A DNA stretch of 64,000 nt from Clostridiales bacterium (GCA_015055725.1 SVHO01000002.1:1-64000); one strand, 5' to 3'; shown: positions 52,409 to 62,888, counted from the first letter of the stretch. Notes: generated by a model not told the origin, from the sequence alone. Made by a program: numbers and translations.

Positions 52409-53362
52409 TTAGTCCTCCTTGTCCTTCAACTTCAAGCCGTAGCTTTCGAGTTTGAATATAACTTCATCGAGAGATTTTTTGCCCAAGTTGCGGACTTTAA
52501 GCATATCGTCTTCGGTTTTCTTTGTCAAATCTTCAACAGTATGAATGTTTGCTCTCTTTAAGCAGTTGTATGAACGAACTGATAAATCCATATCTTCAAT
52601 AGTTTGTTCCAAAATTTTCTTTCTCTTATCGGGTTCTGGTGGAACTAAGATATCCCATTCGCCAATTTCTGATAAAGAAACGAACATGCTAATGTGTTCT
52701 TTCATAATTTTAGCCGCTAAACTTACGATATCTCTACCTGAGAAAGCACCGTTAGTCCAAACTTCAAGCGTAAGTTTATCAAAGTCAACGCTTTGACCAA
52801 CACGCGTTGCAGTCACGTTATAACTAACCTTTTTAACGGGTGTATAAATACTGTCGATTGCGATATTGTCAATAATATCTGTTTTATGTTCATCTGCACC
52901 TTGATATCCACGGCCCCTACCTACCGTAAGTTCCATATCTATCTTACCACCTTCGTCAATAGTACAAATATATTGGTCGGGGTTAAGAACTTCTAATTCA
53001 GCATCACATTCAATGTCGCCTGCTTTTACTACGCAAGGTCCTTCCTTAACAAGTTTAACAACCTTTTTGTAGTCTTTGTCTAAGCAAGTAGACTTGAAAG
53101 TCACGCTTTTGAAGTTAAGAATGATTTCAGTCACGTCTTCCTTAACCTTAGGAACTGCTGAAAATTCGTGTTTTACAGCAAGTTCTTCAGCGAACTTAAT
53201 ATTTTGTATTGCAACTCCGGGGAGCGCTGAAAGCAAAATTCTGCGAAGTGCGTTTCCTAAAGTTAAGCCAAACCCTTTTTCTAAAGGTTCAACAACTACT
53301 TTCGCATAACTTCTGTTTTCGTTTTCTTCCACTGCTATTTTTGGCATTTCAATTTCCATCAT
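52409..53362 (-). CDS. rpoA: DNA-directed RNA polymerase subunit alpha
   Basis: 317 aa. The N-terminal dimerisation domain includes EPLEKGFGLTLGNALRRILL in two parts (~27-46), and the C-terminal helix-hairpin-helix domain includes LSVRSYNCLKRANIHTVEDL in two parts (~252-272) with NLGKKSLDEV (~285). A second ATG two codons in is possible. A promoter-like sequence precedes it, so it may also be transcribed apart from the ribosomal genes. Confidence 0.98.
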   Translation of the reverse strand: MMEIEMPKIAVEENENRSYAKVVVEPLEKGFGLTLGNALRRILLSALPGVAIQNIKFAEELAVKHEFSAVPKVKEDVTEIILNFKSVTFKSTCLDKDYKKVVKLVKEGPCVVKAGDIECDAELEVLNPDQYICTIDEGGKIDMELTVGRGRGYQGADEHKTDIIDNIAIDSIYTPVKKVSYNVTATRVGQSVDFDKLTLEVWTNGAFSGRDIVSLAAKIMKEHISMFVSLSEIGEWDILVPPEPDKRKKILEQTIEDMDLSVRSYNCLKRANIHTVEDLTKKTEDDMLKVRNLGKKSLDEVIFKLESYGLKLKDKED

Positions 53363-53392
53363 AAGAAATTATCCTCCTTAAAAAATAGTTCC

Positions 53393-53422
53393 GATATAGA
53401 TTATTGCGGGAATTCTTGTCAA
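53393..53422 (-). promoter_or_regulatory. possible internal promoter for rpoA-rplQ
   Basis: On the minus strand: TTGACA, 18 nt, TATATC, in the 128-nt gap between rpsD and rpoA. The same gap can form a long-range TTGCGGG/CCCGCAA stem that would hide the region in read-through RNA. Confidence 0.45.
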
Positions 53423-53490
53423 GTCGTGGAAAAACTCAACTTTCCCCCCGCAAAAACCCATCGAATTTTATAAATTATTTTAATTTTTAA

Positions 53491-54114
53491 TTATTTAGAG
53501 TACAATTCGACAATCATATGCTCAGCAATTTGAACGTCAACGTCTTCTCTAACAGGGAGAGCAAGAATCTTACCCGTCAAGGTTTCGGGGTTAAATTCTA
53601 ACCACTTAGGCATGGTTCCAACTTTCATTTGCTTAATTTCAGCAAAATATTTGTTGTCTTTCTTGCTTTCTTTAACGGCGATAACGTCACCAACTTTTAC
53701 TGAGTAAGAAGCAATGTTTACGTTTTTGCCGTTTACAGTAAAGTGTGAATGTGTCACGAGTTGGCGAGCTTGTGCTCTTGAAGAACCAATACCCATTCTG
53801 TAAATAACGTTATCAAGTCTTCTTTCCAAAAGTGAAAGCATGTTTTCACCGGTAATACCTTTCATACGGTCAGCCTTTTCATAATAAGTTCTGAATTGAC
53901 CTTCAAGCACACCGTAAATTCTCTTGCATTTTTGTTTTTCACGAAGTTGCAATCCGTATTCAGAAACTTTCTTTCTGCCCATACCGTGTTGACCGGGAGC
54001 AACGGGTCTTTTTTCGAAAGCACAAACGCCTTTATAGCATCTTTCGCCTTTCAAAAATAATTTAGCACCTTCACGTCTGCATAAACGACATTTAGATTCA
54101 GTATATTTAGCCAT
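53491..54114 (-). CDS. rpsD: 30S ribosomal protein S4
   Basis: 207 aa. The N-terminal zinc-binding form is present ([18 protein letters not shown] in two parts, then CAF; ~9-31), and the S4 RNA-binding domain has [19 protein letters not shown] in two parts (~92-110). A primary 16S-binding protein and often an autoregulator of the alpha operon. Confidence 0.98.
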   Translation of the reverse strand: MAKYTESKCRLCRREGAKLFLKGERCYKGVCAFEKRPVAPGQHGMGRKKVSEYGLQLREKQKCKRIYGVLEGQFRTYYEKADRMKGITGENMLSLLERRLDNVIYRMGIGSSRAQARQLVTHSHFTVNGKNVNIASYSVKVGDVIAVKESKKDNKYFAEIKQMKVGTMPKWLEFNPETLTGKILALPVREDVDVQIAEHMIVELYSK

Positions 54115-54128
54115 TTATCTTTCCTCCA

Positions 54129-54521
54129 TTATACTCTACGTTTCTTAGGCGGTCTGCAACCATTGTGCGGAATGGGTGATACGTCTTGAATAAGCGTCAC
54201 TTCCATATCGCAGTTTGCAAGCGCGCGGATAGCAGATTCTCTACCTGCACCTGGGCCCTTTACGTATACTTCTACGAAACGCATACCTTGATCTCTTGCA
54301 ACTTTACCAGCTGCTTCTGCTGCCATTTGTGCTGCAAAAGGAGTGCTCTTCCTTGAACCCTTAAAGCCAAGGCTACCTGCACTTGACCAAGAAACCGTGT
54401 TTCCTTGCATGTCGGTAATCGTCACCAACGTGTTGTTGAAAGACGCTTGAATATGAACTTGACCTTTGTCAACTTTTCTGGCGTCTTTTTTCTTTTTAAC
54501 AATTTTCTTTGCTGCTGCCAT
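54129..54521 (-). CDS. rpsK: 30S ribosomal protein S11
   Basis: 130 aa. [35 protein letters not shown] and the C-terminal [13 protein letters not shown] are diagnostic. It lies 14 nt before rpsD. Confidence 0.98.
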   Translation of the reverse strand: MAAAKKIVKKKKDARKVDKGQVHIQASFNNTLVTITDMQGNTVSWSSAGSLGFKGSRKSTPFAAQMAAEAAGKVARDQGMRFVEVYVKGPGAGRESAIRALANCDMEVTLIQDVSPIPHNGCRPPKKRRV

Positions 54522-54536
54522 TATAGTTTCCTCCCA

Positions 54537-54914
54537 TTATCTAGTTGCCGTTTTCTTCTTAGCAACGGTACGGCGAGGACCTTTCCTAGTCCTTGCATTT
54601 CTCTTAGAACTTTGTCCACGAACGGGAAGGTTCTTTCTATGACGAACACCGCGATAGCAACCGATTTCAATCAATCTTTTGATTGAAAGGCTAACTTCAC
54701 TGCGCAAGTCACCTTCTACGCGAAGGTTATGTTCAATATATTCTCTGAGTTTTGCGATATCGCTTTCACTCAAATCTTTAACTCTGGTATCGGGGTTAAC
54801 GCCCGTTTCACTGATGATTTTCTTTGCCGTGGTGAGACCGATTCCGTAAATATACGTCAAACCGATTTCTACTCTTTTGTTGTTCGGCAAATCAACGCCG
54901 GCTATACGTGCCAT
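54537..54914 (-). CDS. rpsM: 30S ribosomal protein S13
   Basis: 125 aa, beginning [20 protein letters not shown] and containing [15 protein letters not shown]. The 141-nt gap to rpmJ contains a stem (AACTTTC/GGAAGTT) and a TTGACA without a convincing -10 box, possibly an attenuator or internal promoter. Confidence 0.98.
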   Translation of the reverse strand: MARIAGVDLPNNKRVEIGLTYIYGIGLTTAKKIISETGVNPDTRVKDLSESDIAKLREYIEHNLRVEGDLRSEVSLSIKRLIEIGCYRGVRHRKNLPVRGQSSKRNARTRKGPRRTVAKKKTATR

Positions 54915-55055
54915 TGAATTTTCTCCTTAATTTTTTATTTATTTTATCTATGTCAATGCCTAAACACGTTTTTGCTTTGGAATGAAATGCTACTCACACG
55001 TTTAAGCGGTTATTTTCGCGTTTAACTTCCCTTTAGAAAGTTAAATTCGTTGGGA

Positions 55056-55172
55056 TTAACCCTGTCTTTGTTTGTGGCTCTTGTTCTTTGAACAAATAAC
55101 CATAACTTTTCCGTTTCTTTTAATAACTTTGCACTTGTCGCACATAGGTTTAACTGATGGTCTAACTTTCAT
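55056..55172 (-). CDS. rpmJ: 50S ribosomal protein L36
   Basis: 38 aa, below usual ORF cut-offs. It begins [19 protein letters not shown] and ends SHKQRQG. The zinc ligands are C11, C14 and C27, and H32 in CSKNKSH fits the fourth position; one residue is inserted relative to the common 37-aa form. GGAG lies upstream (AAAGGAGATTAAAA). Confidence 0.95.
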   Translation of the reverse strand: MKVRPSVKPMCDKCKVIKRNGKVMVICSKNKSHKQRQG

Positions 55173-55202
55173 TTTTAATCTCCTTTGGAATTCGTTTATG
55201 TT

Positions 55203-55424
55203 TTAGTTTTTGCTTCGCCAAATTATTCTGCCTTTCGTCAAATCGTAAGGGCTCATTTCAAGTTTTACACTGTCACCGGGAATAATTTTAATGTAATGCA
55301 TACGAAGTTTTCCCGAAATATAAGCCGTTATAACGTGACCGTTCGATAACTTAACTTTAAATGCTGCGTTAGGCAACGCTTCTACAATCACGCCTTCGGT
55401 TTCTATTACGTCATCCTTTGACAC
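55203..55424 (-). CDS. infA: translation initiation factor IF-1
   Basis: 73 aa, a single OB fold: [20 protein letters not shown] in two parts, [15 protein letters not shown] and [17 protein letters not shown]. It follows the KOW gene by 4 nt. Confidence 0.98.
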   Translation of the reverse strand: MSKDDVIETEGVIVEALPNAAFKVKLSNGHVITAYISGKLRMHYIKIIPGDSVKLEMSPYDLTKGRIIWRSKN

Positions 55425-55428
55425 AAAC

Positions 55429-55719
55429 TTAATCCTCCTGTATTTTTTGTGTTGCGGATTTTACCGCGCGATATACCCTTTCGTTTGAAACGGGCTTACC
55501 GCTTTGTATTTGATTTGCAAGCCAAGTTTGGCTTTCAACAAATATTTTTTGCAAATGCTTTATTTTTTTCTTTTTAGGGTTGTTTACTTTTCTAACCTTG
55601 CCGTCAACGATAAATGCAAATTCATCATCAACTTTAACTGCTAAAAAATATCTTCCAACGTCACGCCCTGCTTTACTCAAAACCAAGTCGCCTTGATTTA
55701 TAACGTTTAACTCTTTCAT
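55429..55719 (-). CDS. KOW-domain RNA-binding protein (L14e-like)
   Basis: 96 aa from the ATG at 55719, 1 nt after the map stop codon. A TTG at 55740 would add seven residues inside map. The N-terminal KOW motif reads [21 protein letters not shown] in two parts (~6-26). A basic stretch [17 protein letters not shown] and a helical C-terminus follow. Proteins of this kind (COG2163, related to archaeal/eukaryotic L14e) sit at this place in many Clostridia, presumably as ribosome-associated factors. Confidence 0.85.
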   Translation of the reverse strand: MKELNVINQGDLVLSKAGRDVGRYFLAVKVDDEFAFIVDGKVRKVNNPKKKKIKHLQKIFVESQTWLANQIQSGKPVSNERVYRAVKSATQKIQED

Positions 55720-55720
55720 A

Positions 55721-56467
55721 TCACAAGGTAAGAATTTCAACGCCGTTATCGGTTATAACAACGGTATTTTCATAGTGAGCGGAAGGTTTCCTATCGCGCG
55801 TTCTAACCGTCCAACCGTCTGGCATAAAATCAACTTGGTATACACCCGCGTTAATCATCGGCTCAATAGCTATTGCCATACCTTTCTTTAAGCGTATGCC
55901 CGTACCCATTTTGCCGTAATTTGGAACGGAAGGGTCTTCGTGCATTTCTTTGCCTATTCCGTGACCAACTAGCGCGCGAACTACTGAATAGCCGTTTGCT
56001 TCAGCGTGTGACTGAACTGCATAACCTATATTCCCAAGTGGAGTTCCGTCACGAAGATTTTCAATCGCCTTGAAAAAGCACTCTTCCGTCACTTTAACAA
56101 GTTTTCTTTTTTCTTCACTAACTTTGCCAACTAGAAACGTTCTCGCCGCATCACCTTGCCAACCGTTAAAAACAACGCCAACGTCAATACTAACTATTTG
56201 ACCGTCTTTAATAACTTGTTCGTTTGAAGGTATGCCGTGAACGACAACGTCATCAATCGAAGCGCAAATCGAAGCAGGATAGCCCGAATACCCTAAAAAC
56301 GAAGGATAAGCACCACAACTCGTTATATAGTCGTAAGCAATTTTATCTAAGTCTTTAGTAGTAAGCCCTGGTCTAATTTGATTACCAATAAGGTCGAGAA
56401 CTTCTTTGGTTATTCTACCACTTTCGCGCATCAATTGGATTTCTGCATCAGTTTTTATAGTAATCAT
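55721..56467 (-). CDS. map: type I methionine aminopeptidase
   Basis: 248 aa. Substrate His and metal ligands are visible: VVHGIPSNEQ (~74), SIDVGVVFNGWQGDAARTF in two parts (~93-111, two Asp ligands), GHGIGKEMHEDP (~168-179) and AIEPMIN (~202). It removes initiator Met after deformylation. It overlaps the adk stop by 1 nt. Confidence 0.97.
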   Translation of the reverse strand: MITIKTDAEIQLMRESGRITKEVLDLIGNQIRPGLTTKDLDKIAYDYITSCGAYPSFLGYSGYPASICASIDDVVVHGIPSNEQVIKDGQIVSIDVGVVFNGWQGDAARTFLVGKVSEEKRKLVKVTEECFFKAIENLRDGTPLGNIGYAVQSHAEANGYSVVRALVGHGIGKEMHEDPSVPNYGKMGTGIRLKKGMAIAIEPMINAGVYQVDFMPDGWTVRTRDRKPSAHYENTVVITDNGVEILTL

Positions 56468-57087
56468 TACCCTAAAACCTTTACAATGTCGCTAAAAACG
56501 TTTTCAATAGATTGGTCGCCGTTGATAACCACTAATTTACCTTGCTTTTTGTAATAATCAATAAGCGGAGCGGTTTGATTTTCATAAACTTCAAGCCTTT
56601 CTTTAACGGTTATAGGATTATCGTCTTTACGAATAACGAGTTCGTCTCCACACTTAGGGCACTTAGAAACGTTGCCGATAAAATCAACGTGGAACGAGCC
56701 ACCGCATGAAAGACAACTTCTTCTACCCGTTATTCTATGTTCAACTTTAGCCAAATCAACTTTGATTTCAATCACAACGTCTGGGGAAGCAAACTCGTCA
56801 AGAGCAACGGCTTGTGGTATATCACGGGGAAACCCGTCCAACAAGTATCCGCTTTTACAATCAGCTTCTTCCAACCTATCCTTAACGAGTTCAACGGTTA
56901 AATCGTCTGGACACAATTGCCCCGTACTCATAACCGATTTAATCTTCTTACCCAAAGGCGTTTCGTTTTTGATGTTTTCTCTAAATAAATCACCAGTCGA
57001 GATATGCGGCAGGTCGTACTTATCGGAAATATACGCCGCTTGAGTACCCTTGCCACTCCCTGGAGCGCCAAGTAATATCAATTTCAT
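56467..57087 (-). CDS. adk: adenylate kinase
   Basis: 206 aa. P-loop GAPGSGKGTQA (~7-17), ISTGDLFREN (~30), GFPRDIPQA (~84) and a zinc-type LID with CLSCGGSFH and CPKCGDEL (~128-152). It balances AMP, ADP and ATP. It lies 2 nt after secY. Confidence 0.97.
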   Translation of the reverse strand: MKLILLGAPGSGKGTQAAYISDKYDLPHISTGDLFRENIKNETPLGKKIKSVMSTGQLCPDDLTVELVKDRLEEADCKSGYLLDGFPRDIPQAVALDEFASPDVVIEIKVDLAKVEHRITGRRSCLSCGGSFHVDFIGNVSKCPKCGDELVIRKDDNPITVKERLEVYENQTAPLIDYYKKQGKLVVINGDQSIENVFSDIVKVLG

Positions 57088-57089
57088 TT

Positions 57090-58385
57090 TTATTTCAAGA
57101 AACCTTTGTAATTTTTCATCATGATTTGTGATTGCAACGCTTGTTCAAATTCAAGGGCTACGGAAACTATAATCAAAAGTCCCGTTGCACTGAACGCATT
57201 TACTAAACCGATATCAATAGCCTTAAATACTAATGAAGGAACAAGTGCAACTACTGCAAGGAAGATTGCTCCGAAAAGCGTTATTCTGTTTGCAACTCTT
57301 TTGAGATAGTCTGCAGTAGGTTTACCAGGACGCGTGCCAGGAATAAAACCACCATTGCCTTGTATACTCTTACTAATATCATCAGGGTTAAATTGAATTT
57401 GATTATAGAAATACGAAAAGAACAATATTAACAAGCACAAGAGAACCATATACAACCAACTGTCAGTTCCAACGTAAGTTGACCACCAGTTGTCAGATTT
57501 AACACCAAACAAGTTGATAATTAAATCAGGGAAGCTCAATATTGCAAATGAGAAGATTAACGGCATAACGCCAGAAGCGTTAACTTTAATGGGAATGTGG
57601 GTTGATTGACCACCATACATTTTTCTGCCTTTAACTTGTTTTGCATATTGAACGGGAATTTTACGTTCAGCGTCGTTAACAGCAACGATTGCAGCAAAGA
57701 TAACGATTGCAGCAACTAAGAAGCCAACTAACGTCCAAGTTGCACTCATAACGGTTGCGGGATTACCCATTTGTTGCAAAAGGTTAATAATTGCAGTACC
57801 TGCGGTTGATAAAATACCAGCGAAGATAAGCAAAGATATACCGTTTGAAATACCATAATCGGTAATTCTTTCGCCAAGCCACATAGTGAGCGCTGCGCCT
57901 GCTGTATATACGATAACTAAGAAAGCATAACTTAAAAATTCAAGGAATGCACTGTCACCGTAAGTGTTGAAAATTTTGCCGGTATTAACTGAGCCTTGGA
58001 AAGCCACCAAAATACCGATTGCTTGTGCAATAGCAAGGAATAAAGTTAAGATACGAGTATACGTGTTAATTCTTCTCTTTCCTTCCTCACCTTGCTTGCT
58101 CAATCTTTCAAGCGCGGGAATACCCACGGATAAAAGTTGAATAATAATTGATGCGTTAATATATGGACCGATACCCATTGCAAAGAACGTTCCGTAAGTC
58201 AACGCTCCGCCAGATACGGCACTCATAATTTGCAAGAAAGTGAAGTCTTGTAAACCGCTAAAAATTTCAACGCCCGGTACGGGGATATAACATCCAAGCC
58301 TATACACGAACAACAATGCGATTGTTATAAAAATTTTCTTTCTTACTTCTTTTATTTTAAACGCATTTACTATCGTTTGAAACAT
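57090..58385 (-). CDS. secY: preprotein translocase subunit SecY
   Basis: 431 aa with ten membrane helices. Family stretches: YRLGCYIPVPGVEI (~26-39), MGIGPYINASIIIQLL (~73-88), GNGGFIPGTRPGKPTADYL in two parts (~345-363). It is the channel partner of SecA encoded at 30.7-33.4 kb. Confidence 0.98.
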   Translation of the reverse strand: MFQTIVNAFKIKEVRKKIFITIALLFVYRLGCYIPVPGVEIFSGLQDFTFLQIMSAVSGGALTYGTFFAMGIGPYINASIIIQLLSVGIPALERLSKQGEEGKRRINTYTRILTLFLAIAQAIGILVAFQGSVNTGKIFNTYGDSAFLEFLSYAFLVIVYTAGAALTMWLGERITDYGISNGISLLIFAGILSTAGTAIINLLQQMGNPATVMSATWTLVGFLVAAIVIFAAIVAVNDAERKIPVQYAKQVKGRKMYGGQSTHIPIKVNASGVMPLIFSFAILSFPDLIINLFGVKSDNWWSTYVGTDSWLYMVLLCLLILFFSYFYNQIQFNPDDISKSIQGNGGFIPGTRPGKPTADYLKRVANRITLFGAIFLAVVALVPSLVFKAIDIGLVNAFSATGLLIIVSVALEFEQALQSQIMMKNYKGFLK

Positions 58386-58409
58386 TTTGCCCTCCTTATT
58401 TAGTGGGTA

Positions 58410-58856
58410 TTAGATTTCTTCTGCCTTTCCGCCAGCTTTTTCTATTGCATCTTTAGCCGATGCGGAAAAACTTGAAGCTTTAACGGTAAGTGCTTTTGTC
58501 AAAGTGCCGTTGCCGAGAACTTTAAGTCCGATACTGCCTTTAACAATTTTAATAAGCCCTTTTTCGCCAAGCATAGCCATATCCACTACGGAGTTTGCTT
58601 CTAATCCTTCAAGAACTGAAAGATTAACAATACTGTAAACTTTTTTGAAATGATTGTTGAAGCCACGTTTTGGAATTCTTCTGATTAAAGGCATTTGACC
58701 ACCTTCAAATCCGGGACGAACACCGCCACCGCTTCTTGCCCATTGACCTTTATGTCCTTTACCACTAGTTTTGCCTAGACCCGAACCGATACCTCTACCA
58801 AGTCTCTTTTTCGCAGTCGTTGCACCCATAGCGGGACTTAATTCACCTAATCTCAT
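58410..58856 (-). CDS. rplO: 50S ribosomal protein L15
   Basis: 148 aa. The Gly-rich N-terminus ([20 protein letters not shown]) and [18 protein letters not shown] are diagnostic. Confidence 0.98.
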   Translation of the reverse strand: MRLGELSPAMGATTAKKRLGRGIGSGLGKTSGKGHKGQWARSGGGVRPGFEGGQMPLIRRIPKRGFNNHFKKVYSIVNLSVLEGLEANSVVDMAMLGEKGLIKIVKGSIGLKVLGNGTLTKALTVKASSFSASAKDAIEKAGGKAEEI

Positions 58857-58879
58857 TTTATTACTCCTTAATAATGAAC

Positions 58880-59083
58880 TTAAATCTTTTCTACTTTCAC
58901 GAGATATCTAACCTTTGCAATCATACCGAGAATGCATGGGTTTTCATCGTGAATACGGAAAGAACGAATCTTTTTAAGTCCTAATGCCGCTACGATTTTT
59001 TTATGTTGCGGTAATACCGCAATCGTACTTTTAATAAGCGTGACTTTTATTTTACCAGTTTGTTCAACTTTTGCCTTTGCCAT
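58880..59083 (-). CDS. rpmD: 50S ribosomal protein L30
   Basis: 67 aa from the ATG at 59083 ([20 protein letters not shown]), which has GGAGGG upstream; a longer frame would overlap rpsE. It contains [17 protein letters not shown], typical of L30. Confidence 0.97.
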   Translation of the reverse strand: MAKAKVEQTGKIKVTLIKSTIAVLPQHKKIVAALGLKKIRSFRIHDENPCILGMIAKVRYLVKVEKI

Positions 59084-59096
59084 AAAAGTACCCTCC

Positions 59097-59618
59097 TTAA
59101 CCGTTGATTTCTTCCACGGACTTACCGCGAATTGCCGCAATTTGTTCTGCGGTTCTTAACATTTTTAAACCTGCAAGCGCTGCTTTTACGCAGTTAATTG
59201 GGTTGTTCGTTCCGTGTGATTTGGTTCTGATGTTGGTTATACCAACTGCTTCCATAACCGCACGTACAGGACCACCTGCGATAACACCGGTACCTTCTTC
59301 AGCCGGCATCATAAGAACTGAACCGCTTCCGAATTTACCCAACACTTCGTGAGGAATACTCGTTCCCAAAAGTGCTACGGGGAACATATTCTTTTTTGCT
59401 CTTGCAGTAGCTTTATCGATTGCTTCTGGAACTTCGTTTGCTTTACCCATAGCACAACCAACTTTACCTGCACCGTCGCCTATAACAACGAGTGCAGCAA
59501 ACCTCATATTTCTACCACCTTTGACAACTTTGGTGACACGATTTACGCAGATAAGCTTTTTAATCAAACCGTCGTTTTCATCCGCCTTTCTAGGCGCTCT
59601 GTTATTATCTCTTGCCAT
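59097..59618 (-). CDS. rpsE: 30S ribosomal protein S5
   Basis: 173 aa. The S5 signature spans [21 protein letters not shown] in two parts (~35-55). A later [19 protein letters not shown] (~108-126) is also typical. Confidence 0.98.
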   Translation of the reverse strand: MARDNNRAPRKADENDGLIKKLICVNRVTKVVKGGRNMRFAALVVIGDGAGKVGCAMGKANEVPEAIDKATARAKKNMFPVALLGTSIPHEVLGKFGSGSVLMMPAEEGTGVIAGGPVRAVMEAVGITNIRTKSHGTNNPINCVKAALAGLKMLRTAEQIAAIRGKSVEEING

Positions 59619-59639
59619 TTTCGTTTTCTCCTTGATTTT

Positions 59640-60008
59640 TTAGAATTCCAAGCCACCCTTTCTTGCGCCGTCTGCGAGACTTGCTACACGACCGGTATAA
59701 AGATATCCGCCTCTGTCAAACACAATGGCTGTGATGTCTTTTGACTTTGCCTTCTTTGCAATAAGTTCGCCAACAGCGAACGCTTGCGCCTTCTTGTCTT
59801 TGCCTTCAAAAGTTCCTTTAAGTTCTTTATCGAGCGTAGACGCCGTAACCAAGGTTATTCCCTTAACGTCGTCTATAATTTGAGCGTAAATATGGGTCAA
59901 ACTTCTATAAATTGAAAGTCTGGGTGCTTCTGCAGTACCTTTTACTTTCGCTCTGACTCTTTTATGTCTTTTAAGTCTGTCTTTGTTTTTATTGATTTTA
60001 GTAATCAT
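59640..60008 (-). CDS. rplR: 50S ribosomal protein L18
   Basis: 122 aa from the ATG at 60008 ([20 protein letters not shown]). The frame extends 20 codons upstream without family similarity. It ends [20 protein letters not shown] plus KGGLEF, typical of L18. Confidence 0.97.
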   Translation of the reverse strand: MITKINKNKDRLKRHKRVRAKVKGTAEAPRLSIYRSLTHIYAQIIDDVKGITLVTASTLDKELKGTFEGKDKKAQAFAVGELIAKKAKSKDITAIVFDRGGYLYTGRVASLADGARKGGLEF

Positions 60009-60110
60009 AGTTTTACTCCTATTTAATAACTTTTCGCGCTTATTCCGAAAAGCGCACTCGGCAGCCACGCCAAAACTTGAAACGTGGCCACTAAAAGCCC
60101 TTTAAATTTA

Positions 60111-60656
60111 TTAACCTTTACCGCCTGCAGCTTTACCAACTTTACGTTCGATAACTTCGTCACTATAGCGGATACCATATCCGTGATAGGGTTCGGGTTC
60201 TCTAACTCCTCTAATCATAGCAGAGAATTGACCAACTTTTTCTTTATCGATACCGCTAACGGTAATTTCGGTTTGTGAAGGACAATCTAAAACGATTCCG
60301 TCAATTTCTTCAATTTCAACCGGATGGCTGAAGCCTACGTTCATTACTACTTTTTTGCCTTGTTTAGCAACCTTCCAACCTACACCGTTTACGATAAGAG
60401 TCTTTTTGAAACCTTCGGTCACACCCTTTACCATGTTTGCACAAAGTGCTCTGTAAAGACCGTGTTTAGCCTTGGTGGGTCCCAAATCGTTTGCTCTGGT
60501 AAACTTTGCAACGTTGCCTTCAACAGTCAACGTGATGATTGGATCGTATTCTTGTGACAAAGTTCCTTTCGGACCTTTTACGGTAATAACGTTGTTTGCG
60601 CAACTAACGGTCACACCTGCAGGGATATTAATGATAGCATTTCCTATTCTTGACAT
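60111..60656 (-). CDS. rplF: 50S ribosomal protein L6
   Basis: 181 aa from the ATG at 60656 (MSRIGNAIINIPAGV) with GGAGG upstream. The C-terminal signature RGVREPEPYHGYGIRY is intact. The 102-nt gap to rplR holds nothing recognised. Confidence 0.98.
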   Translation of the reverse strand: MSRIGNAIINIPAGVTVSCANNVITVKGPKGTLSQEYDPIITLTVEGNVAKFTRANDLGPTKAKHGLYRALCANMVKGVTEGFKKTLIVNGVGWKVAKQGKKVVMNVGFSHPVEIEEIDGIVLDCPSQTEITVSGIDKEKVGQFSAMIRGVREPEPYHGYGIRYSDEVIERKVGKAAGGKG

Positions 60657-60670
60657 ATCTAAATACCTCC

Positions 60671-61057
60671 TTACCAAACGTAGGCGAGAACTTCGCCACC
60701 TTGGTGTGCCTTTTTAGCTTCTTTACCGGTCATAATACCTTTTGAAGTTGAAAGAATTGCGATACCGAGACCACCGAGAACTTGGGGAACTTCATCAGTA
60801 CCAACGTATACTCTCAAACCGGGTTTACTAACCCTTTTAAGTCCGGTAATAACTTTTTGATTACCATCGTATTTAAGGGTAATTTTAATAGTACCCTGAA
60901 CACCTTCAATAATTTCAACGCCTGAAATATAGCCTTCTCTTAAAAGGATATCAGCGATTGCTTTTTTGGTGTTTGAAGCAGGGATTTCAACAGTTTCATG
61001 CTTAGCCATTAGAGCATTTCTAATTCTAGTAAGCATATCTGCAATAACGTCTGTCAT
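60671..61057 (-). CDS. rpsH: 30S ribosomal protein S8
   Basis: 128 aa from the ATG at 61057 ([20 protein letters not shown]), preceded by AGGAGG. The C-terminus [17 protein letters not shown] is diagnostic. Confidence 0.98.
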   Translation of the reverse strand: MTDVIADMLTRIRNALMAKHETVEIPASNTKKAIADILLREGYISGVEIIEGVQGTIKITLKYDGNQKVITGLKRVSKPGLRVYVGTDEVPQVLGGLGIAILSTSKGIMTGKEAKKAHQGGEVLAYVW

Positions 61058-61071
61058 TTCTTTATCCTCCT

Positions 61072-61257
61072 TTACCAACTAGCCTTCTTAACGCCTGGAA
61101 TTTGACCTTTGTAAGCCAATTCTCTAAAGCATATACGGCAAATACCGTATTTACGGAGTACAGCGTGCGGACGACCGCAGATACTGCATCTGGTGTAGGC
61201 TCTGGTGGAAAATTTAGCAGGTTTTTGCTGCTTATTTATCATTGCTTTCTTAGCCAT
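61072..61257 (-). CDS. rpsZ: 30S ribosomal protein S14, zinc type
   Basis: 61 aa. CSICGRPH and CRICFRE give the four Cys ligands of the short zinc-binding S14 found in most Bacillota. Confidence 0.97.
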   Translation of the reverse strand: MAKKAMINKQQKPAKFSTRAYTRCSICGRPHAVLRKYGICRICFRELAYKGQIPGVKKASW

Positions 61258-61274
61258 TTTATAACTCCTTTACC

Positions 61275-61826
61275 TTACTTGTTTGCGAAGGGCATTCCGA
61301 GTAATGCAAGCAATTCTCTTGCTTCTTCATCGGTATTAGCCGTCGTGGTAATGCAAATATCAAATCCTCTTACTTTTTCAACTTGGTCGTATGAAATTTC
61401 AGGGAAAATCAATTGTTCTTTAACGCCCATTGAGTAGTTGCCTCTTCCGTCGAAAGACTTCTTAGATACACCGCGGAAGTCTCTAACTCTGGGGAGAGCG
61501 ATTGAAATGAATTTATCAAAGAATTCATACATTCTTGCGCCACGAAGAGTGACTTTCATACCAACGCTTTGTCCTTCCCTAACTTTGAAGTTAGCAACTG
61601 ACTTTTTAGCCAACGTTAACACGGGTTTTTGCCCAGCAATAAGTTCTAACTCTTTTTGAGCAAGTTGAATGCTCTTTGAGTTGTCTTTTACGTCACCCAA
61701 ACCGGAGTTAATGGTAATTTTAACGAGCTTGGGAACTTGGTTTACGTTTTTATAATTGAACTTTTTAATCATAGCGGGGATAACCGTTTGGTCGTACAAC
61801 GCTTTAACTCTATTTAATTCAGCCAT
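61275..61826 (-). CDS. rplE: 50S ribosomal protein L5
   Basis: 183 aa. The L5 signature [18 protein letters not shown] (~33-50) and [13 protein letters not shown] (~122-134) are present. It binds 5S rRNA. Confidence 0.98.
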   Translation of the reverse strand: MAELNRVKALYDQTVIPAMIKKFNYKNVNQVPKLVKITINSGLGDVKDNSKSIQLAQKELELIAGQKPVLTLAKKSVANFKVREGQSVGMKVTLRGARMYEFFDKFISIALPRVRDFRGVSKKSFDGRGNYSMGVKEQLIFPEISYDQVEKVRGFDICITTTANTDEEARELLALLGMPFANK

Positions 61827-61841
61827 TTAAGTTACCTCCCG

Positions 61842-62231
61842 TTAGTTTTGTTCAGCGGGTTTATCCGCTTCTTTCTTAGTTTTTCTCTTGGTAGCCTTTT
61901 TAACTTCTTTAGCTTCCTTAGTTGCATCAAGAACTGCACCGCACTTTTTGCAAATACGTGCTTTCTTATCCCCTTCGATTGCATAAGCAACTCTAGTTGC
62001 TTTGTTGCATACGGGGCAAACTACCATTACGTTTGAAACGTCAATAGGTCCAGCTTGATTTTGAATCGAACTAACTTCTTGAGCGCTTCTTGCTTTTTTA
62101 TGTTTCTTTTGGACGTTAATTCCATCAACAATAACTTTGTTATCTTTTGGGAGAGCGGTTAAAACCTTTGCAGTCTTTCCCGCGTCTTTACCCGTTATAA
62201 CTAAAACTGTGTCGTTCTTCTTAACTTTCAT
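61842..62231 (-). CDS. rplX: 50S ribosomal protein L24, zinc-ribbon form
   Basis: 129 aa, longer than the ~103-aa Bacillus form. The KOW motif is VLVITGKDAGKTAKVLTALP (~9-28). CPVC and CKKC (~73 and ~94) keep a zinc ribbon that Bacillus subtilis L24 has lost. The tail after ~103 is Lys/Glu-rich. Confidence 0.97.
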   Translation of the reverse strand: MKVKKNDTVLVITGKDAGKTAKVLTALPKDNKVIVDGINVQKKHKKARSAQEVSSIQNQAGPIDVSNVMVVCPVCNKATRVAYAIEGDKKARICKKCGAVLDATKEAKEVKKATKRKTKKEADKPAEQN

Positions 62232-62242
62232 AGTCTTTCTCC

Positions 62243-62611
62243 TTATAACACTTCGGGCGCGAGAGAGATAATACGCATATAGTCTTTATCCCTTAATTCT
62301 CTTGCTATCGGTCCAAAAATACGAGTACCTTTGGGTTGTTTTTGAGCGTCGATAATAACTGCAGCATTTTCGTCAAAACGAACGTAAGTTCCGTCGTTTC
62401 TTCTTACACCGCTAGTTGACCTAACGATAACTGCCTTTACTACGTCACCTTTTTTAACTGCACCACCTGGGGTTGCCGTTTTAACACTTGCAACGATAAC
62501 GTCACCAATGTTTCCGGTTCTTCTGAATGACCCGCCAAGTACTCTGATGCACATCAATTCTTTTGCGCCGGAGTTGTCCGCCGCTTTTAATCTAGATTGT
62601 GGTTGTATCAT
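62243..62611 (-). CDS. rplN: 50S ribosomal protein L14
   Basis: 122 aa. [20 protein letters not shown] and [20 protein letters not shown] are diagnostic. Confidence 0.98.
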   Translation of the reverse strand: MIQPQSRLKAADNSGAKELMCIRVLGGSFRRTGNIGDVIVASVKTATPGGAVKKGDVVKAVIVRSTSGVRRNDGTYVRFDENAAVIIDAQKQPKGTRIFGPIARELRDKDYMRIISLAPEVL

Positions 62612-62622
62612 AGCGCGCCTCC

Positions 62623-62877
62623 TTACTTCGCCTTTTCGATGATTTCAACTACGCGCCAGTTCTTGTCTTTTGACAATTTTCTGGTTTCGGCAATAAGAAC
62701 TTTATCGCCAACGCCGCAGGTGTTTAATTCATCGTGTGCTTTGAATTTATGAGTTTTCTTAATAGTTTTCTTATACAAGGGGTGTTTAGCCCTTTCTTCG
62801 ATGGCAACAACAACGGTTTTGTCCATCTTATCGGAAACAACTATACCGACTCTTTCTTTTCTTAAATTTCTTTCCAT
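62623..62877 (-). CDS. rpsQ: 30S ribosomal protein S17
   Basis: 84 aa. [18 protein letters not shown] and the S17 signature [20 protein letters not shown] are present. Confidence 0.98.
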   Translation of the reverse strand: MERNLRKERVGIVVSDKMDKTVVVAIEERAKHPLYKKTIKKTHKFKAHDELNTCGVGDKVLIAETRKLSKDKNWRVVEIIEKAK

Positions 62878-62888
62878 ATTCTCTACTC

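Noticed and set aside
54915-55055. TTGACA before rpsM as an internal promoter
   Set aside because: No convincing -10 box at 16-18 nt; kept only as a note in the rpsM entry.
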